This document shows positions 15,635-23,558 of a stretch of 58,588 nucleotides of DNA, piece by piece. How positions within the stretch are numbered: position 1 is the first letter of the stretch; the number at the start of each line of letters is the position of its first letter. The position numbers and the translations under genes are program-made. The notes beneath the pieces were generated by a model that saw only the letters and a list, made by a program, of their open reading frames with translations, made no database searches and was not told the origin of the DNA. The stretch is from NCBI GenBank assembly GCA_022774865.1, contig JALFLH010000032.1, forward strand, positions 1 through 58,588, given 5' to 3'. The DNA is from Clostridiales bacterium. GTDB lineage: Bacteria > Bacillota > Clostridia > Oscillospirales > Oscillospiraceae.

Positions 15635-17962
15635 TTAGCTCTGAAAGGACAGGATATCTCCCTCCCAGACCCCTCTGACCCGGGTCGGTTTCCGACCGGA
15701 CTGGAGCAAGAAAGCAGCCAGCGGCCCCTCCACCTGCTCCTGCACCATCCGGCGGAGCTGCCGCGCGCCGCCCCTTCCCCGGCAGTTCCGGCCAAGCCTT
15801 TCCGCAAGGTCATTGGGTAGCTGAAGCTGAATCCCCTGCCCGGCGGTGCGCTCCCGCAATTGCCGGAGGTATTTCTGGGCAATGGCCTCCATGGCGGAAT
15901 CCGGCAGCTCCCGGAAATACACCACCCGGTCCAGCCGTCCCAGGAACTCCGGCGTAAATGCCTGCCGCAGCGCGCCGTCCATTTCCCCCGCCCGACCGGT
16001 GGGGCGGAAGCCGATTCCGTCGCCCCGCACCTCGCCGCCTGCGTTGGAGGTCATGACCACAATGGCGTTTTTGAAGCTGACCCGCCGGCCGCGGGAATCC
16101 GTCAGGCAGCCCTCCTCCATGATCTGAAGCAGGATTCCGGATACATCCGGGTGGGCTTTTTCCAGTTCGTCCAGCAGCACCAGACAGTAGGGACGGCGGC
16201 GCACGGCCTCCGTCAGCTTACCGCCCTCCTCATATCCCACATAGCCCGGCGGTGCGCCAATCAGCCGGGCTACGGTGTGCTTTTCCATATATTCGGTCAT
16301 ATCCAGCCGGATCATGGCCTCCCGGGAGCCGAACATCTCCTCCGCCAGAGCCCGGCAAAGCTCGGTTTTTCCCACGCCTGTGGGACCGGCGAACAGCAGA
16401 CTGGCAATGGGCCGGTTTTCATCCCGGATTCCGGAACAGCCCCGGCGCATGGCGTCCGCCACCGCCGCCACAGCCTGCTCCTGCCCCATCACGCAGGCGC
16501 CGAGCCGTTCTTCCAGCTTCAGCAGCCGCTGCCGCTCGCTGGCCGTCAGCCGTCCCACCGGAATTCCCGTCCGGGCGGACACCGCCATCGCCACATCCGC
16601 CCCGGTGACCGCCCGGGCGCGCCTTCCTTCGCTTCCACCTGTCACCATCCGCTGCATTTTGTCCCGCAGCTCCGCCGCCTTTTCAAAGCGGCTTTCCTTC
16701 ACCGCCTCATGAAGCTCCTGCTCCAGTTCCAACCGCGCCGTACCGCCCCGTGTGCCCGTCATCTCCTCCAACCGCACCCGGGACGCGCTCTCGTCCAGCA
16801 GGTCGATGGCCTTATCCGGCAGATAGAGATCCGGCAGATACCGCACCGACAGCCGGGTGGCTTCTTTTATGGCATCCTCCGTGATCCGCAGGTGATGGTG
16901 CCGCTCCAGCCCCGGCTTCAGTCCCCGCAGAATTGCCAGTGTTGCCTCCTGATCCGGCTCCTCCACCGTCACCGGCCGGAACCGCCGCTCCAGTGCCGGG
17001 TCCTTCTCGATATACCGGCGGTATTCATCCAGCGTGGTGGCGCCCAGCATCTGAAGCTCCCCCCGCCCCAGCGCGGGCTTGAAAATATTGGCGGCATCAA
17101 TGGCTCCCTCCGCCGCGCCCGCGCCCACAATGGTGTGCATCTCATCCACGAACAGAATCACGTCGCCGCTGCGTTTGATCTCGGCCAGTACATCCCGCAG
17201 CCGTTCCTCAAATTCGCCCCGGTATTTGGTGCCCGCCACCAGATTGGCCATATTCAGACTGACAAGCCGTTTGTCCTTGAGCTGGGGTGGCACATTGCCC
17301 ACCGCCATCCGCTGCGCCAGTCCCTCGGCAATTGCGGTTTTTCCAACCCCCGGTTCGCCCACCAGTGCCGGATTGTTCTTATTTTTCCGGCACAGAATGC
17401 CGATCACCGTCTCGATTTCCTTCTCCCGTCCGATCACCGGCTCCATAGCCGCCGCCTTCACCAGAAGATCCTCGCTGAACTGATCCAGTAATTTCGTTGT
17501 GGCTCCCTCCTTCTTCCGCCCGGTGGAAACCTCCGATTCCCACCGGATATATTCCAATGTCCGGGTAAACAGATCATTCACATCCACACCGCTGAGCGCC
17601 AAAAGCCGCGCCGCCTCCGTACACTCCAGCCGTGCCAGTGCCAGCAGAATGTGGACGGAGCGAACCCGGCCGCTCCGCAGCATATCCGCCTCTTTCGCGG
17701 CGCCCGTGAATATCCGCCTGGCCGCCTCCGTCAGTCCCTGGGGCAGCGGAAGCATGGGCGCACCTCTGCCATACAGCAGCACCGTCATGTCCTCCGCCAC
17801 GGACACATCCACCCCAAATGCGCGGAGAATCTGTCCGGCGCCGCCGCGCTGCCTTGCCATAGCCAGCAGCAGATGGACGCTGCCCACATAGCTGTGGCCC
17901 AGTTCCCTGGCCTGCCGGCCTGCCGCGCAGACCAGTTCCGCCGCATCCATTTCCAGACGCAA
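15635..17962 (-). CDS. clpC: ClpC-type AAA+ unfoldase
   Basis: A 775-residue Clp ATPase. It has an N-terminal double Clp-N repeat (1-140), a first AAA module with GEPGVGKTA and VDEMHTIVG, a short middle domain with a UVR-like coiled segment (FEKAAELRDKMQRM), and a second AAA module with GPTGVGKTE, LDELEKAHPDV and the sensor TSNAGG. The IGF loop (DGIGFRP) is the tripeptide that docks on ClpP, so it should unfold substrates for proteolysis. The start is TTG at 17962 behind GGAGGTGG with an 8-base gap; the nearest ATG is 20 bases away from the site. ctsR, mcsA and mcsB, often with clpC in Bacilli, are not beside it. It lies upstream of mraZ on the same strand. Confidence 0.92.
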   Translation of the reverse strand: MRLEMDAAELVCAAGRQARELGHSYVGSVHLLLAMARQRGGAGQILRAFGVDVSVAEDMTVLLYGRGAPMLPLPQGLTEAARRIFTGAAKEADMLRSGRVRSVHILLALARLECTEAARLLALSGVDVNDLFTRTLEYIRWESEVSTGRKKEGATTKLLDQFSEDLLVKAAAMEPVIGREKEIETVIGILCRKNKNNPALVGEPGVGKTAIAEGLAQRMAVGNVPPQLKDKRLVSLNMANLVAGTKYRGEFEERLRDVLAEIKRSGDVILFVDEMHTIVGAGAAEGAIDAANIFKPALGRGELQMLGATTLDEYRRYIEKDPALERRFRPVTVEEPDQEATLAILRGLKPGLERHHHLRITEDAIKEATRLSVRYLPDLYLPDKAIDLLDESASRVRLEEMTGTRGGTARLELEQELHEAVKESRFEKAAELRDKMQRMVTGGSEGRRARAVTGADVAMAVSARTGIPVGRLTASERQRLLKLEERLGACVMGQEQAVAAVADAMRRGCSGIRDENRPIASLLFAGPTGVGKTELCRALAEEMFGSREAMIRLDMTEYMEKHTVARLIGAPPGYVGYEEGGKLTEAVRRRPYCLVLLDELEKAHPDVSGILLQIMEEGCLTDSRGRRVSFKNAIVVMTSNAGGEVRGDGIGFRPTGRAGEMDGALRQAFTPEFLGRLDRVVYFRELPDSAMEAIAQKYLRQLRERTAGQGIQLQLPNDLAERLGRNCRGRGGARQLRRMVQEQVEGPLAAFLLQSGRKPTRVRGVWEGDILSFQS

Positions 17963-18034
17963 AACGCCCCACCTCCATAGGGCAGATTTTCGCCGGACTC
18001 CCGAAAAAATATACAGAAGATTTCAAAAAAGGAA

Positions 18035-18062
18035 TTGCATTTTTGAAAATCCATGCTATAGT
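18035..18062 (+). promoter_or_regulatory. Promoter of the ferredoxin gene
   Basis: TTGCAT (18035-18040), 16 bases, TATAGT (18057-18062), about 56 bases ahead of the ferredoxin ATG. It lies in the gap divergent from clpC. Confidence 0.7.
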
Positions 18063-18117
18063 AAAGGTACGTTATTCAATTAGCGTGTTCTTTTACATCA
18101 TAAATGGAGGTTATATC

Positions 18118-18288
18118 ATGGCTTACGTAATCACTGATTCCTGTGTCAAGTGCGGCTCCTGCGCTGAGCAGTGTCCCGTCGAGGCAATTTCCGAGGGTGA
18201 GGACAAGTACGTCATCGATCCCGATGTCTGCGTCAGCTGCGGTTCCTGCGCCGAGCAGTGCCCCGCCGAAGCAATCGAGGAAGGCTGA
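18118..18288 (+). CDS. 2[4Fe-4S] ferredoxin
   Basis: A 56-residue clostridial-type ferredoxin. Two CxxCxxCxxxC motifs are present (CVKCGSCAEQCP and CVSCGSCAEQCP), each followed by the AEAI/VEAI turn, so two [4Fe-4S] clusters are expected. Such proteins carry low-potential electrons between oxidoreductases and hydrogenases in anaerobes. The ATG at 18118 follows TGGAGGT with a 7-base gap. It has its own promoter and terminator and is monocistronic, as usual for a highly expressed ferredoxin. Confidence 0.97.
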   Translation: MAYVITDSCVKCGSCAEQCPVEAISEGEDKYVIDPDVCVSCGSCAEQCPAEAIEEG

Positions 18289-18309
18289 TTCTTCAACATT
18301 CCACAATTG

Positions 18310-18345
18310 GCCTGCGCACCGAATATGTGCGCAGGCTGATTTTCT
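18310..18345 (+). terminator. Terminator after the ferredoxin gene
   Basis: GCCTGCGCAC (18310-18319) pairs with GTGCGCAGGC (18327-18336) around a 7-base loop, followed by TGATTTTC. It ends the ferredoxin transcript before the methylase gene. Confidence 0.85.
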
Positions 18346-18370
18346 ATTTTACACGCAGGGAGGAAACCCC

Positions 18371-19057
18371 ATGGAACAGCTTCACAACGGGTGCGTACTG
18401 GAAACCGTCAGCGGTACGTTCCCCCTGAGCACCGATTCCATGCTGCTGGCCCATTTCGCGAAGCTGCCGAAAAACGCGCAGGTGCTGGATCTGGGTTCCG
18501 GCTGCGGCACGCTGGGGCTTCTGCTGTGCAGCCGGGATTCCGGCTGCCGGATCACGGGCGTGGAGCTTTCCGAGGAAGCCCATGCCGCCGCGCTGGACAA
18601 TATCTGCCGCAGCGGGCTGGCGCCCCGTTTCAAAAGTATATGCCTGGATCTGAGGCAGGTTCCATCGTATTTTGCCCCCTGCAGTTTTCAGTGCTGTATT
18701 TCCAATCCTCCCTATTTTTCCGGCGGCCCGGCCAGCAGCCGCACACCGCTTGCCCGGCGCGGGGATTTCTGCACCCCCGGCGATCTATTTCGCAGCGCCG
18801 CCTGGGCGCTGAAATCCGGCGGTGACTTTTTTCTGGTACACAGACCTGAAAAGCTGGCGCAGCTCATCGCCTGCGGCGCGGCCAACGGCATGGAAGCCAA
18901 GCGCCTGCGTCTGGTTCACCACCGGGAAGGCGGCCCCATCAGCCTGATTCTGCTCTCCTTCCGTAAGGGCGGCAAGCCGGGGCTGGCCATTGATGAGCAG
19001 AATCTGTTTGACTCCCGCGAAGCGCCTACGGCCTATTACCGGGAAGTATATGAATGA
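18371..19057 (+). CDS. TrmN6-like tRNA(Val) adenine-37 N6-methyltransferase
   Basis: A 228-residue class I methyltransferase. Motif I is VLDLGSGCGTLGLLL and the catalytic NPPY tetrapeptide (CISNPPYFSGG) marks an exocyclic amino N6-methylase. The N-terminal HNGCVLETVSGTFPLSTDSMLLAHF matches the YfiC/TrmN6 group, in which the substrate-holding phrase is usually GTDAVLLA. Known members methylate A37 of tRNA-Val. It starts at ATG 18371 behind AGGAAACCCC; the longer upstream frame overlaps the ferredoxin gene. It is followed closely by rsmI, the same pairing found in Bacillus and Clostridia. Confidence 0.82.
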   Translation: MEQLHNGCVLETVSGTFPLSTDSMLLAHFAKLPKNAQVLDLGSGCGTLGLLLCSRDSGCRITGVELSEEAHAAALDNICRSGLAPRFKSICLDLRQVPSYFAPCSFQCCISNPPYFSGGPASSRTPLARRGDFCTPGDLFRSAAWALKSGGDFFLVHRPEKLAQLIACGAANGMEAKRLRLVHHREGGPISLILLSFRKGGKPGLAIDEQNLFDSREAPTAYYREVYE

Positions 19058-19070
19058 TAGGAGATACCCT

Positions 19071-19898
19071 ATGGCCGGAATGCTCTATCTCGTCCCCACC
19101 CCCATTGGCAATCTGGGTGACATTTCCCAGCGCTGCCGGGAAACCCTGGAAAGCGCGGATTTTATCGCCGCCGAGGATACCCGGGTCACACTGAAGCTGA
19201 TGAATCATCTGGGCATTAAAAAGCCCCTGATCAGTTATTTCGAACACAACAAAGCCTCCAAGGGCGGCGTCATTCTGGAGCGCATTCTGGCCGGAGAGGT
19301 CTGCGCGCTGGTCTCCGATGCGGGCAGTCCCGCCATTTCCGACCCCGGCGAGGATCTGGTTAAGCTGTGCCACGAGGCGGGCGTCACGGTCTGCGCCATT
19401 CCCGGCCCCTGCGCGGTCATTACGGCGCTCAGCATTTCCGGCCAGTCCACCGGTCGCTTCTGCTTCGAGGGCTTTCTCTCCACCGCAAAAAAAAGCCGCC
19501 GGGAGCATCTGGATTCCCTGCGGAAGGAGCGCCGTACCATGATTTTTTACGAAGCGCCCCATAAGCTGCTGGCCACGCTGCAGGACATGGCGGACACCTT
19601 CGGCACGGATCGTTCCATCAGCCTGTGCCGGGAGCTGACCAAGCTGCACGAGGAAGTGGTGCGCACCACACTCGGTCAGGCCATCCAGAAATATACCGAC
19701 ACCCCGCCCAAGGGCGAATTCGTTCTGGTTCTGGCCGGTGCGCCGGAGGAAGCGGAACCCGCCGCATCCCCGGACGATGCGGCCGCCCGGGTGGAGGCGC
19801 TGATGGCCGCGGGGCTGAGCCGCAAGGATGCCATCCGGCAGACCGCGCAGGAGCTGAATCTTCCGAAAAACGTCGTCTACGATGCCGCGCTGAAATAA
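19071..19898 (+). CDS. rsmI: 16S rRNA 2'-O-ribose C1402 methyltransferase RsmI
   Basis: A 275-residue tetrapyrrole-methylase-fold enzyme. It begins LYLVPTPIGNLGDIS and has AAEDTRVTLKLMNHLGI, SDAGSPAISDPGEDLV and IPGPCAVITALSISG, the complete RsmI signature. RsmI adds the 2'-O-methyl group of C1402 of 16S rRNA, the nucleotide whose base is methylated by RsmH, also encoded in this window. The start at 19071 follows GATAGGAGATACCCT. It lies 13 bases after the TrmN6-like gene, so the two are probably co-transcribed. Confidence 0.95.
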   Translation: MAGMLYLVPTPIGNLGDISQRCRETLESADFIAAEDTRVTLKLMNHLGIKKPLISYFEHNKASKGGVILERILAGEVCALVSDAGSPAISDPGEDLVKLCHEAGVTVCAIPGPCAVITALSISGQSTGRFCFEGFLSTAKKSRREHLDSLRKERRTMIFYEAPHKLLATLQDMADTFGTDRSISLCRELTKLHEEVVRTTLGQAIQKYTDTPPKGEFVLVLAGAPEEAEPAASPDDAAARVEALMAAGLSRKDAIRQTAQELNLPKNVVYDAALK

Positions 19899-19919
19899 CG
19901 GCTGCGAAAAACAATAGAA

Positions 19920-19949
19920 CCGCCGGCGCACTCATTCACGCGCCGGCGG
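19920..19949. terminator. GC-rich hairpin after rsmI
   Basis: CCGCCGGCGC (19920-19929) and GCGCCGGCGG (19940-19949) form a 10-bp stem followed by TTT on the plus strand and by TTCTATTGTTTTT on the minus strand. It can stop rsmI transcription and also readthrough from the opposite gene. Confidence 0.75.
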
Positions 19950-19971
19950 TTTCCATTATGTTCAGGGGAAC

Positions 19972-20001
19972 CGGCCCGAACCCCCGTGGGGTCGGGCCGG
20001 T
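19972..20001 (-). terminator. Terminator-like hairpin after the abrB-like gene
   Basis: CCGGCCCGA and TCGGGCCGG pair over 9 bp just beyond the stop of the abrB-like gene. On the minus strand TTCCCC follows, a weak tail. Confidence 0.55.
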
Positions 20002-20008
20002 CAGCCTT

Positions 20009-20251
20009 TCAATACTCCGTCATTTTACTGATACAATCCTGGCAGACATTCTTTCCGCGGTATGTCACAAGGCCGCGGGAGGATCCGCAAAAAAGGCAGG
20101 CTGGTTCAAATTTCTGCAAAACGATCCGATCGTTTTCCATAAAAATCTCCAGTTCATCGCGCTCGGCAATATCCAATGTCCGCCGCAATTCAATTGGCAG
20201 CACAATCCTGCCGAGCTCGTCCACCTTTCGAATGATACCTGTTGACTTCAT
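20009..20251 (-). CDS. AbrB-family transition-state regulator with zinc ribbon
   Basis: An 80-residue DNA-binding protein. Residues 1-50 form the AbrB/SpoVT swapped-hairpin domain (GIIRKVDELGRIVLPIELRR). Residues ~52-75 carry CLFCG...CQDC, a small zinc-ribbon tail often found in clostridial AbrB proteins. AbrB-type proteins bind AT-rich DNA as dimers or tetramers and hold back post-exponential genes. It is transcribed from a full-consensus promoter and is divergent from spmA, a sporulation gene, so regulation of its neighbour is plausible but unproven. Confidence 0.9.
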   Translation of the reverse strand: MKSTGIIRKVDELGRIVLPIELRRTLDIAERDELEIFMENDRIVLQKFEPACLFCGSSRGLVTYRGKNVCQDCISKMTEY

Positions 20252-20318
20252 AGTGGCTTGCTCCCCTCGTTTTCCGATTCATAAGCCGGCGCGGGTGAAA
20301 AGGTGGCTTATTGATAAT

Positions 20319-20347
20319 ATTATACCGTTATCAACCAAATGTGTCAA
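20319..20347 (-). promoter_or_regulatory. Consensus promoter of the abrB-like gene
   Basis: Minus strand TTGACA (20342-20347), 17 bases, TATAAT (20319-20324). Both boxes match consensus exactly. The leader is about 60 bases. Confidence 0.9.
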
Positions 20348-20438
20348 ATATTTTTTATTTTTTACACACTTTTTGCCAATTATTTCCATGCATTTTACAA
20401 TTGCTGGATCATACCATTTCCCTTGAGGGGGGACTTAC

Positions 20439-21017
20439 ATGGTCATGAGCTGGATCTTTTGCGGATTTTTATTGATCTCCTGTTTCTCGGCCGCCCTGAC
20501 CGGCCGGGGCAGCGAACTGGCAGCCGCAACCGCGCAGGGCGCGCAGGCGGGGATTGTACTGGCCATGTCCATGGCGGGATCACTCTGCCTGTGGACCGGG
20601 ATCGGCCGGTTGATGGAAAAGGGCGGCGTCACCGCGCTGCTCTCCCGGCTGCTCCGTCCTCTGCTCTGCAGGCTCTTTCCCGACACCAAAACCGACAGTA
20701 CGCTGGCAGGAGAACTGTCCGGCAACATCTGCGCCAACTTTCTGGGGCTGGGCAACGCCGCCACGCCCATGGGGATTCGCGCCGTGCGGCGGATGAAATC
20801 CGCGGGCGGCACCGCGTCCGACGAGATGTGCCGGCTGGTTGTCCTCAACACCGCTTCCATCCAGTTGATTCCTGCCAACGTAGCCGCAGTCCGCGCGTCG
20901 CTGGGCTGCCAAACTCCCTACGATATTCTGCCCGCGGTCTGGATCACCAGTCTCTGCTCCGCCGGGCTGGGCGTAACCATGGCCTGGCTGCTGGGAAAGG
21001 TGTGGCGCCGTGCTTGA
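20439..21017 (+). CDS. spmA: Spore maturation protein A (SpmA)
   Basis: A 192-residue membrane protein with several hydrophobic segments and the nucleoside-recognition (gate) type domain of SpmA. Recognisable runs include GSLCLWTGIGRLMEKGG, ANFLGLGNAATPMGI and VVLNTASIQLIPANVAA. In Bacillus and Clostridium SpmA and SpmB act together in spore core dehydration. RBS GAGGGGGGACTT precedes the ATG at 20439. Its end overlaps spmB by 8 bases, the usual arrangement. Confidence 0.93.
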   Translation: MVMSWIFCGFLLISCFSAALTGRGSELAAATAQGAQAGIVLAMSMAGSLCLWTGIGRLMEKGGVTALLSRLLRPLLCRLFPDTKTDSTLAGELSGNICANFLGLGNAATPMGIRAVRRMKSAGGTASDEMCRLVVLNTASIQLIPANVAAVRASLGCQTPYDILPAVWITSLCSAGLGVTMAWLLGKVWRRA

Positions 21018-21516
21018 TTATACGGTTCCGCTGATTATTCTGGCATTTTGCCTGCTGACCCTGCGAAAGAAGGAGAACACCTATGACTTGCTGCTTCAGG
21101 GCGGTGCGGAAGGGCTTCGGCTGCTGGTGTCCATTCTGCCCGCACTGGTTGTTCTGCTGACCGCCGTGCAGATGCTCAAGGCCTCCGGCGCCATGGCGCT
21201 GCTGAGCAGTCTGCTGGCTCCCGTCTTTGGGATGCTCGGCATTCCGCCGGAGACTGCCATGCTGGTGCTCATCCGTCCCATCAGCGGCAGCGCAGCACTG
21301 GCAGTGGGAGCCGACCTGATGCGCGAATACGGCGTGGATTCCCTCGTGGGCCGGACTGCCGCCATCATGCTGGGCTCCACAGAGACAACCTTTTATACCA
21401 TCAGCGTATACTTCGGCGCGGCAGGTATTAAAAAGACCCGCTACGCCATCCCGGCAGCCCTGTTTGCCGATCTGGTTGGCTTCTGCATGGCAAGCTGGAC
21501 GGCAAGATTATTTTAG
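21010..21516 (+). CDS. spmB: Spore maturation protein B (SpmB)
   Basis: A 168-residue membrane partner of SpmA. Motifs typical of SpmB are SILPALVVLLTAVQMLKASG, RPISGSAALAVGADL and MLGSTETTFYTISVYFGAAG. It starts with GTG inside the end of spmA behind GGGAAAGGTG, so translation is coupled. The presence of the pair, plus spoVAC 1.5 kb away, argues that the organism forms endospores or descends from one that did. Confidence 0.93.
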   Translation: MLDYTVPLIILAFCLLTLRKKENTYDLLLQGGAEGLRLLVSILPALVVLLTAVQMLKASGAMALLSSLLAPVFGMLGIPPETAMLVLIRPISGSAALAVGADLMREYGVDSLVGRTAAIMLGSTETTFYTISVYFGAAGIKKTRYAIPAALFADLVGFCMASWTARLF

Positions 21517-21541
21517 GGCGCTTCCCGGTGGGAAGCGCCCT
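21515..21541. terminator. Shared hairpin between convergent spmB and MATE genes
   Basis: AGGGCGCTTCCC (21515-21526) and GGGAAGCGCCCT (21530-21541) form a 12-bp stem with a 3-base loop. The tails are not T-rich on either strand, so it may work as a weak two-way terminator. Confidence 0.6.
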
Positions 21542-21545
21542 GTGG

Positions 21546-22907
21546 TTATGCGTTTTTTCTTTCAATCCGGTCAAAATTATGAATCCAATCCGCTGTGAAG
21601 AAGTAGATCAGGAAAACCACCGAGCTGAGGCTCCATGTGATGGGATAAGCCCAGGAAACCGTCGTCAGTTCATTGACATAGCGTACGGCAATGGTTATGT
21701 AGCTGACCCGGATGACGCACCAGCACAGCAGCATGGTATACATGGGTACGGTGGCCTTGCCCGCGCCGCGCAGAATCGCGGCAAGGCAGTGGGACAACGC
21801 CAGCAGGAAATAGAACAGGCAGATGGTTCGCATATGGCGGGTACCGTAATCCACCACCTCGTCCGAGCCGCCGAAAAAGCCGATCAACTGGGGCGCGAGC
21901 AGATAGAAAAGCACGCCGATGGCCTCCGCCATCAGACAGGAGCAGGCAACGCCGAAGCCCACGCCCTTTTTCACCCGGTCATATTTGTGGGCGCCCAGAT
22001 TCTGCCCCACGAAGGTGGACAGCGCCATGGTGAAACAGGTGACCGGCAAAAACGCAAATCCCTCCAGCTTGGAATAGGAGCCGCAACCGGCCATCGCGGC
22101 ATCGCCGAACGCGTTGATATTGGTCTGCACCACCACATTGGCAATGGAGATCACGGAGTTCTGGACGCCGGAGGGCAGTCCAAACCGGAGGATGTTGCGC
22201 AGACTGGGCATATCAAACCGTACAGATTTCAGCCGCAGCCTGTACGGCGCGTCAACCCGCGTCAGCCGCAGGCAGCACAGTACGGCGCTCAGTCCCTGAG
22301 AGATGGTGGTGGCCATGGCCGCGGAGCCGACGCCAAGCCGAAGCACACCCACAAACAACAGATCCAGCGCAATATTCACAGCGGTGGAGATCATCAGATA
22401 ATACAGCGGGTGTTTGCTGTCGCCCACCGCGTGGAGAATGCCCACAAAAATATTGTACATCACCGTGAATATAGCGCCGATGGAATAGTATCGGAAGTAG
22501 GAAACGGACTGGGGAAGCACCGTAGCGGGTGTATGCATCCAGCGCAGAATCGTCGGAGTGAAAGCCACGCCCAGAACCGTGAGAAGCAGGCCGGAAACCA
22601 GTCCAAAGGCCACGTCGGTGTGGATGGCCCTGTCCATGGCTTTGTAATCTCTCGCGCCATAATAACGGGAGATGATCACACCCGCGCCCATCGCAACGCC
22701 ATTGAAAAAGCCCACCATCATGAAAATCAGGCTACCGGAGGAGCTGACGGCCGCCAGTGCGGTATCCCCCAGAAACTCGCCCACAACCCAGGAATCGAAG
22801 GTATTGTAAAACTGCTGAAATACGTTCCCCAGAAAAATGGGCAGTGCAAACAGCAGCATTCCCTTCCAGATACCACCATCGGTCAGCGCATTCTGTTCGG
22901 AACGCAA
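21546..22907 (-). CDS. MATE-family efflux transporter
   Basis: A 453-residue polytopic protein with twelve likely membrane segments, starting WKGMLLFALPIFLGNVFQQFYNTFDSW. The family-typical VVGEFLGDTALAAV and internal two-fold repeat (GLPSGVQNSVISIANVV in the second half) mark MATE antiporters, which expel drugs or toxic compounds using Na+ or H+. Substrate unknown. The start is TTG at 22907, with AAGGAGGG 8 bases upstream; the frame extends a further 104 codons but that part overlaps spoVAC on the other strand and lacks a ribosome site. Its promoter is at 22957-22985. Confidence 0.88.
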   Translation of the reverse strand: MRSEQNALTDGGIWKGMLLFALPIFLGNVFQQFYNTFDSWVVGEFLGDTALAAVSSSGSLIFMMVGFFNGVAMGAGVIISRYYGARDYKAMDRAIHTDVAFGLVSGLLLTVLGVAFTPTILRWMHTPATVLPQSVSYFRYYSIGAIFTVMYNIFVGILHAVGDSKHPLYYLMISTAVNIALDLLFVGVLRLGVGSAAMATTISQGLSAVLCCLRLTRVDAPYRLRLKSVRFDMPSLRNILRFGLPSGVQNSVISIANVVVQTNINAFGDAAMAGCGSYSKLEGFAFLPVTCFTMALSTFVGQNLGAHKYDRVKKGVGFGVACSCLMAEAIGVLFYLLAPQLIGFFGGSDEVVDYGTRHMRTICLFYFLLALSHCLAAILRGAGKATVPMYTMLLCWCVIRVSYITIAVRYVNELTTVSWAYPITWSLSSVVFLIYFFTADWIHNFDRIERKNA

Positions 22908-22936
22908 AGAAAACCCTCCTTTTTTCCATGAAAAAA

Positions 22937-22950
22937 GTTGCTTTCGCAAC
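22937..22950 (-). other. 5'-terminal GNRA hairpin of the MATE mRNA
   Basis: On the minus strand GTTGC-GAAA-GCAAC is followed by TTTTTT and then the ribosome site. It begins at the expected first transcribed base. It could stabilise the mRNA or act as a small attenuator; the stem is only 5 bp. Confidence 0.45.
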
Positions 22951-22956
22951 AACGAT

Positions 22957-22985
22957 GTTATACTCCATCCCCGGGGAATTGTCAA
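22957..22985 (-). promoter_or_regulatory. Promoter of the MATE gene
   Basis: Minus strand TTGACA (22980-22985), 17 bases, TATAAC (22957-22962). It lies in the gap divergent from spoVAC. Confidence 0.85.
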
Positions 22986-23040
22986 GTGCCCCAGGTGTAG
23001 ATCGTCCGCTTTGGGGCACACTAGCTCCGGAGGGATTGAT

Positions 23041-23484
23041 ATGACGGAACGGGAATACGGAAAACTGGTTAAGCAGATGAGTCCCAATTCACCCATTGGG
23101 AAGGACTGCCTGAACGCATTTTGGATTGGCGGGCTGATCTGCGTGCTGGGGCAAGCGCTGATAAACTGGTATACGTCCATGGGGCTCAGCAAAACAGACG
23201 CGGGAACAGCGGCATCCATGAGCCTTGTGGTGCTGTCGGCGCTTCTGACGGGGCTGAGCCTCTATGACAACATCGCCAAATACGCCGGAGCCGGAACGCT
23301 GGTACCCATCACAGGCTTTGCCAATTCCATCGCCGCCCCGGCTGTGGAGTTTCGAACCGAGGGCTTCGTGCTGGGTGTGGCGGCGAAAATGTTTCAGATC
23401 GCCGGGCCGGTGATTGTCTACGGCACCGCCGCCAGCGTGGTGTATGGGGTCATTTATTGGATTTGGACGCTCTGTGTCAGATAG
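23041..23484 (+). CDS. spoVAC: Stage V sporulation protein AC (SpoVAC)
   Basis: A 147-residue membrane protein. The runs FWIGGLICVLGQALIN, LLTGLSLYDNIAKYAGAG, VPITGFANSIAAPAVEF and GFVLGVAAKMFQIAGPV match SpoVAC, the mechanosensitive-channel-like subunit of the spore inner membrane system that moves dipicolinic acid. RBS CCGGAGGG sits before the ATG. In most spore formers spoVAD and spoVAE follow at once; here the next gene is a convergent esterase, so this copy stands alone in the window. Confidence 0.92.
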   Translation: MTEREYGKLVKQMSPNSPIGKDCLNAFWIGGLICVLGQALINWYTSMGLSKTDAGTAASMSLVVLSALLTGLSLYDNIAKYAGAGTLVPITGFANSIAAPAVEFRTEGFVLGVAAKMFQIAGPVIVYGTAASVVYGVIYWIWTLCVR

Positions 23485-23523
23485 CCGCCCGGAAACAGGA
23501 CGGGATATCCGTCCCCCCTGCCG

Positions 23524-23554
23524 AAAAAACAGCCTGCTTTTTGAAGCAGGCTGT
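23524..23554 (-). terminator. Terminator after the esterase gene
   Basis: ACAGCCTGCTT and AAGCAGGCTGT pair (23529-23554). On the minus strand TTTTTT (23524-23529) follows. It separates the convergent esterase and spoVAC genes. Confidence 0.85.
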
Positions 23555-23558
23555 CGGA

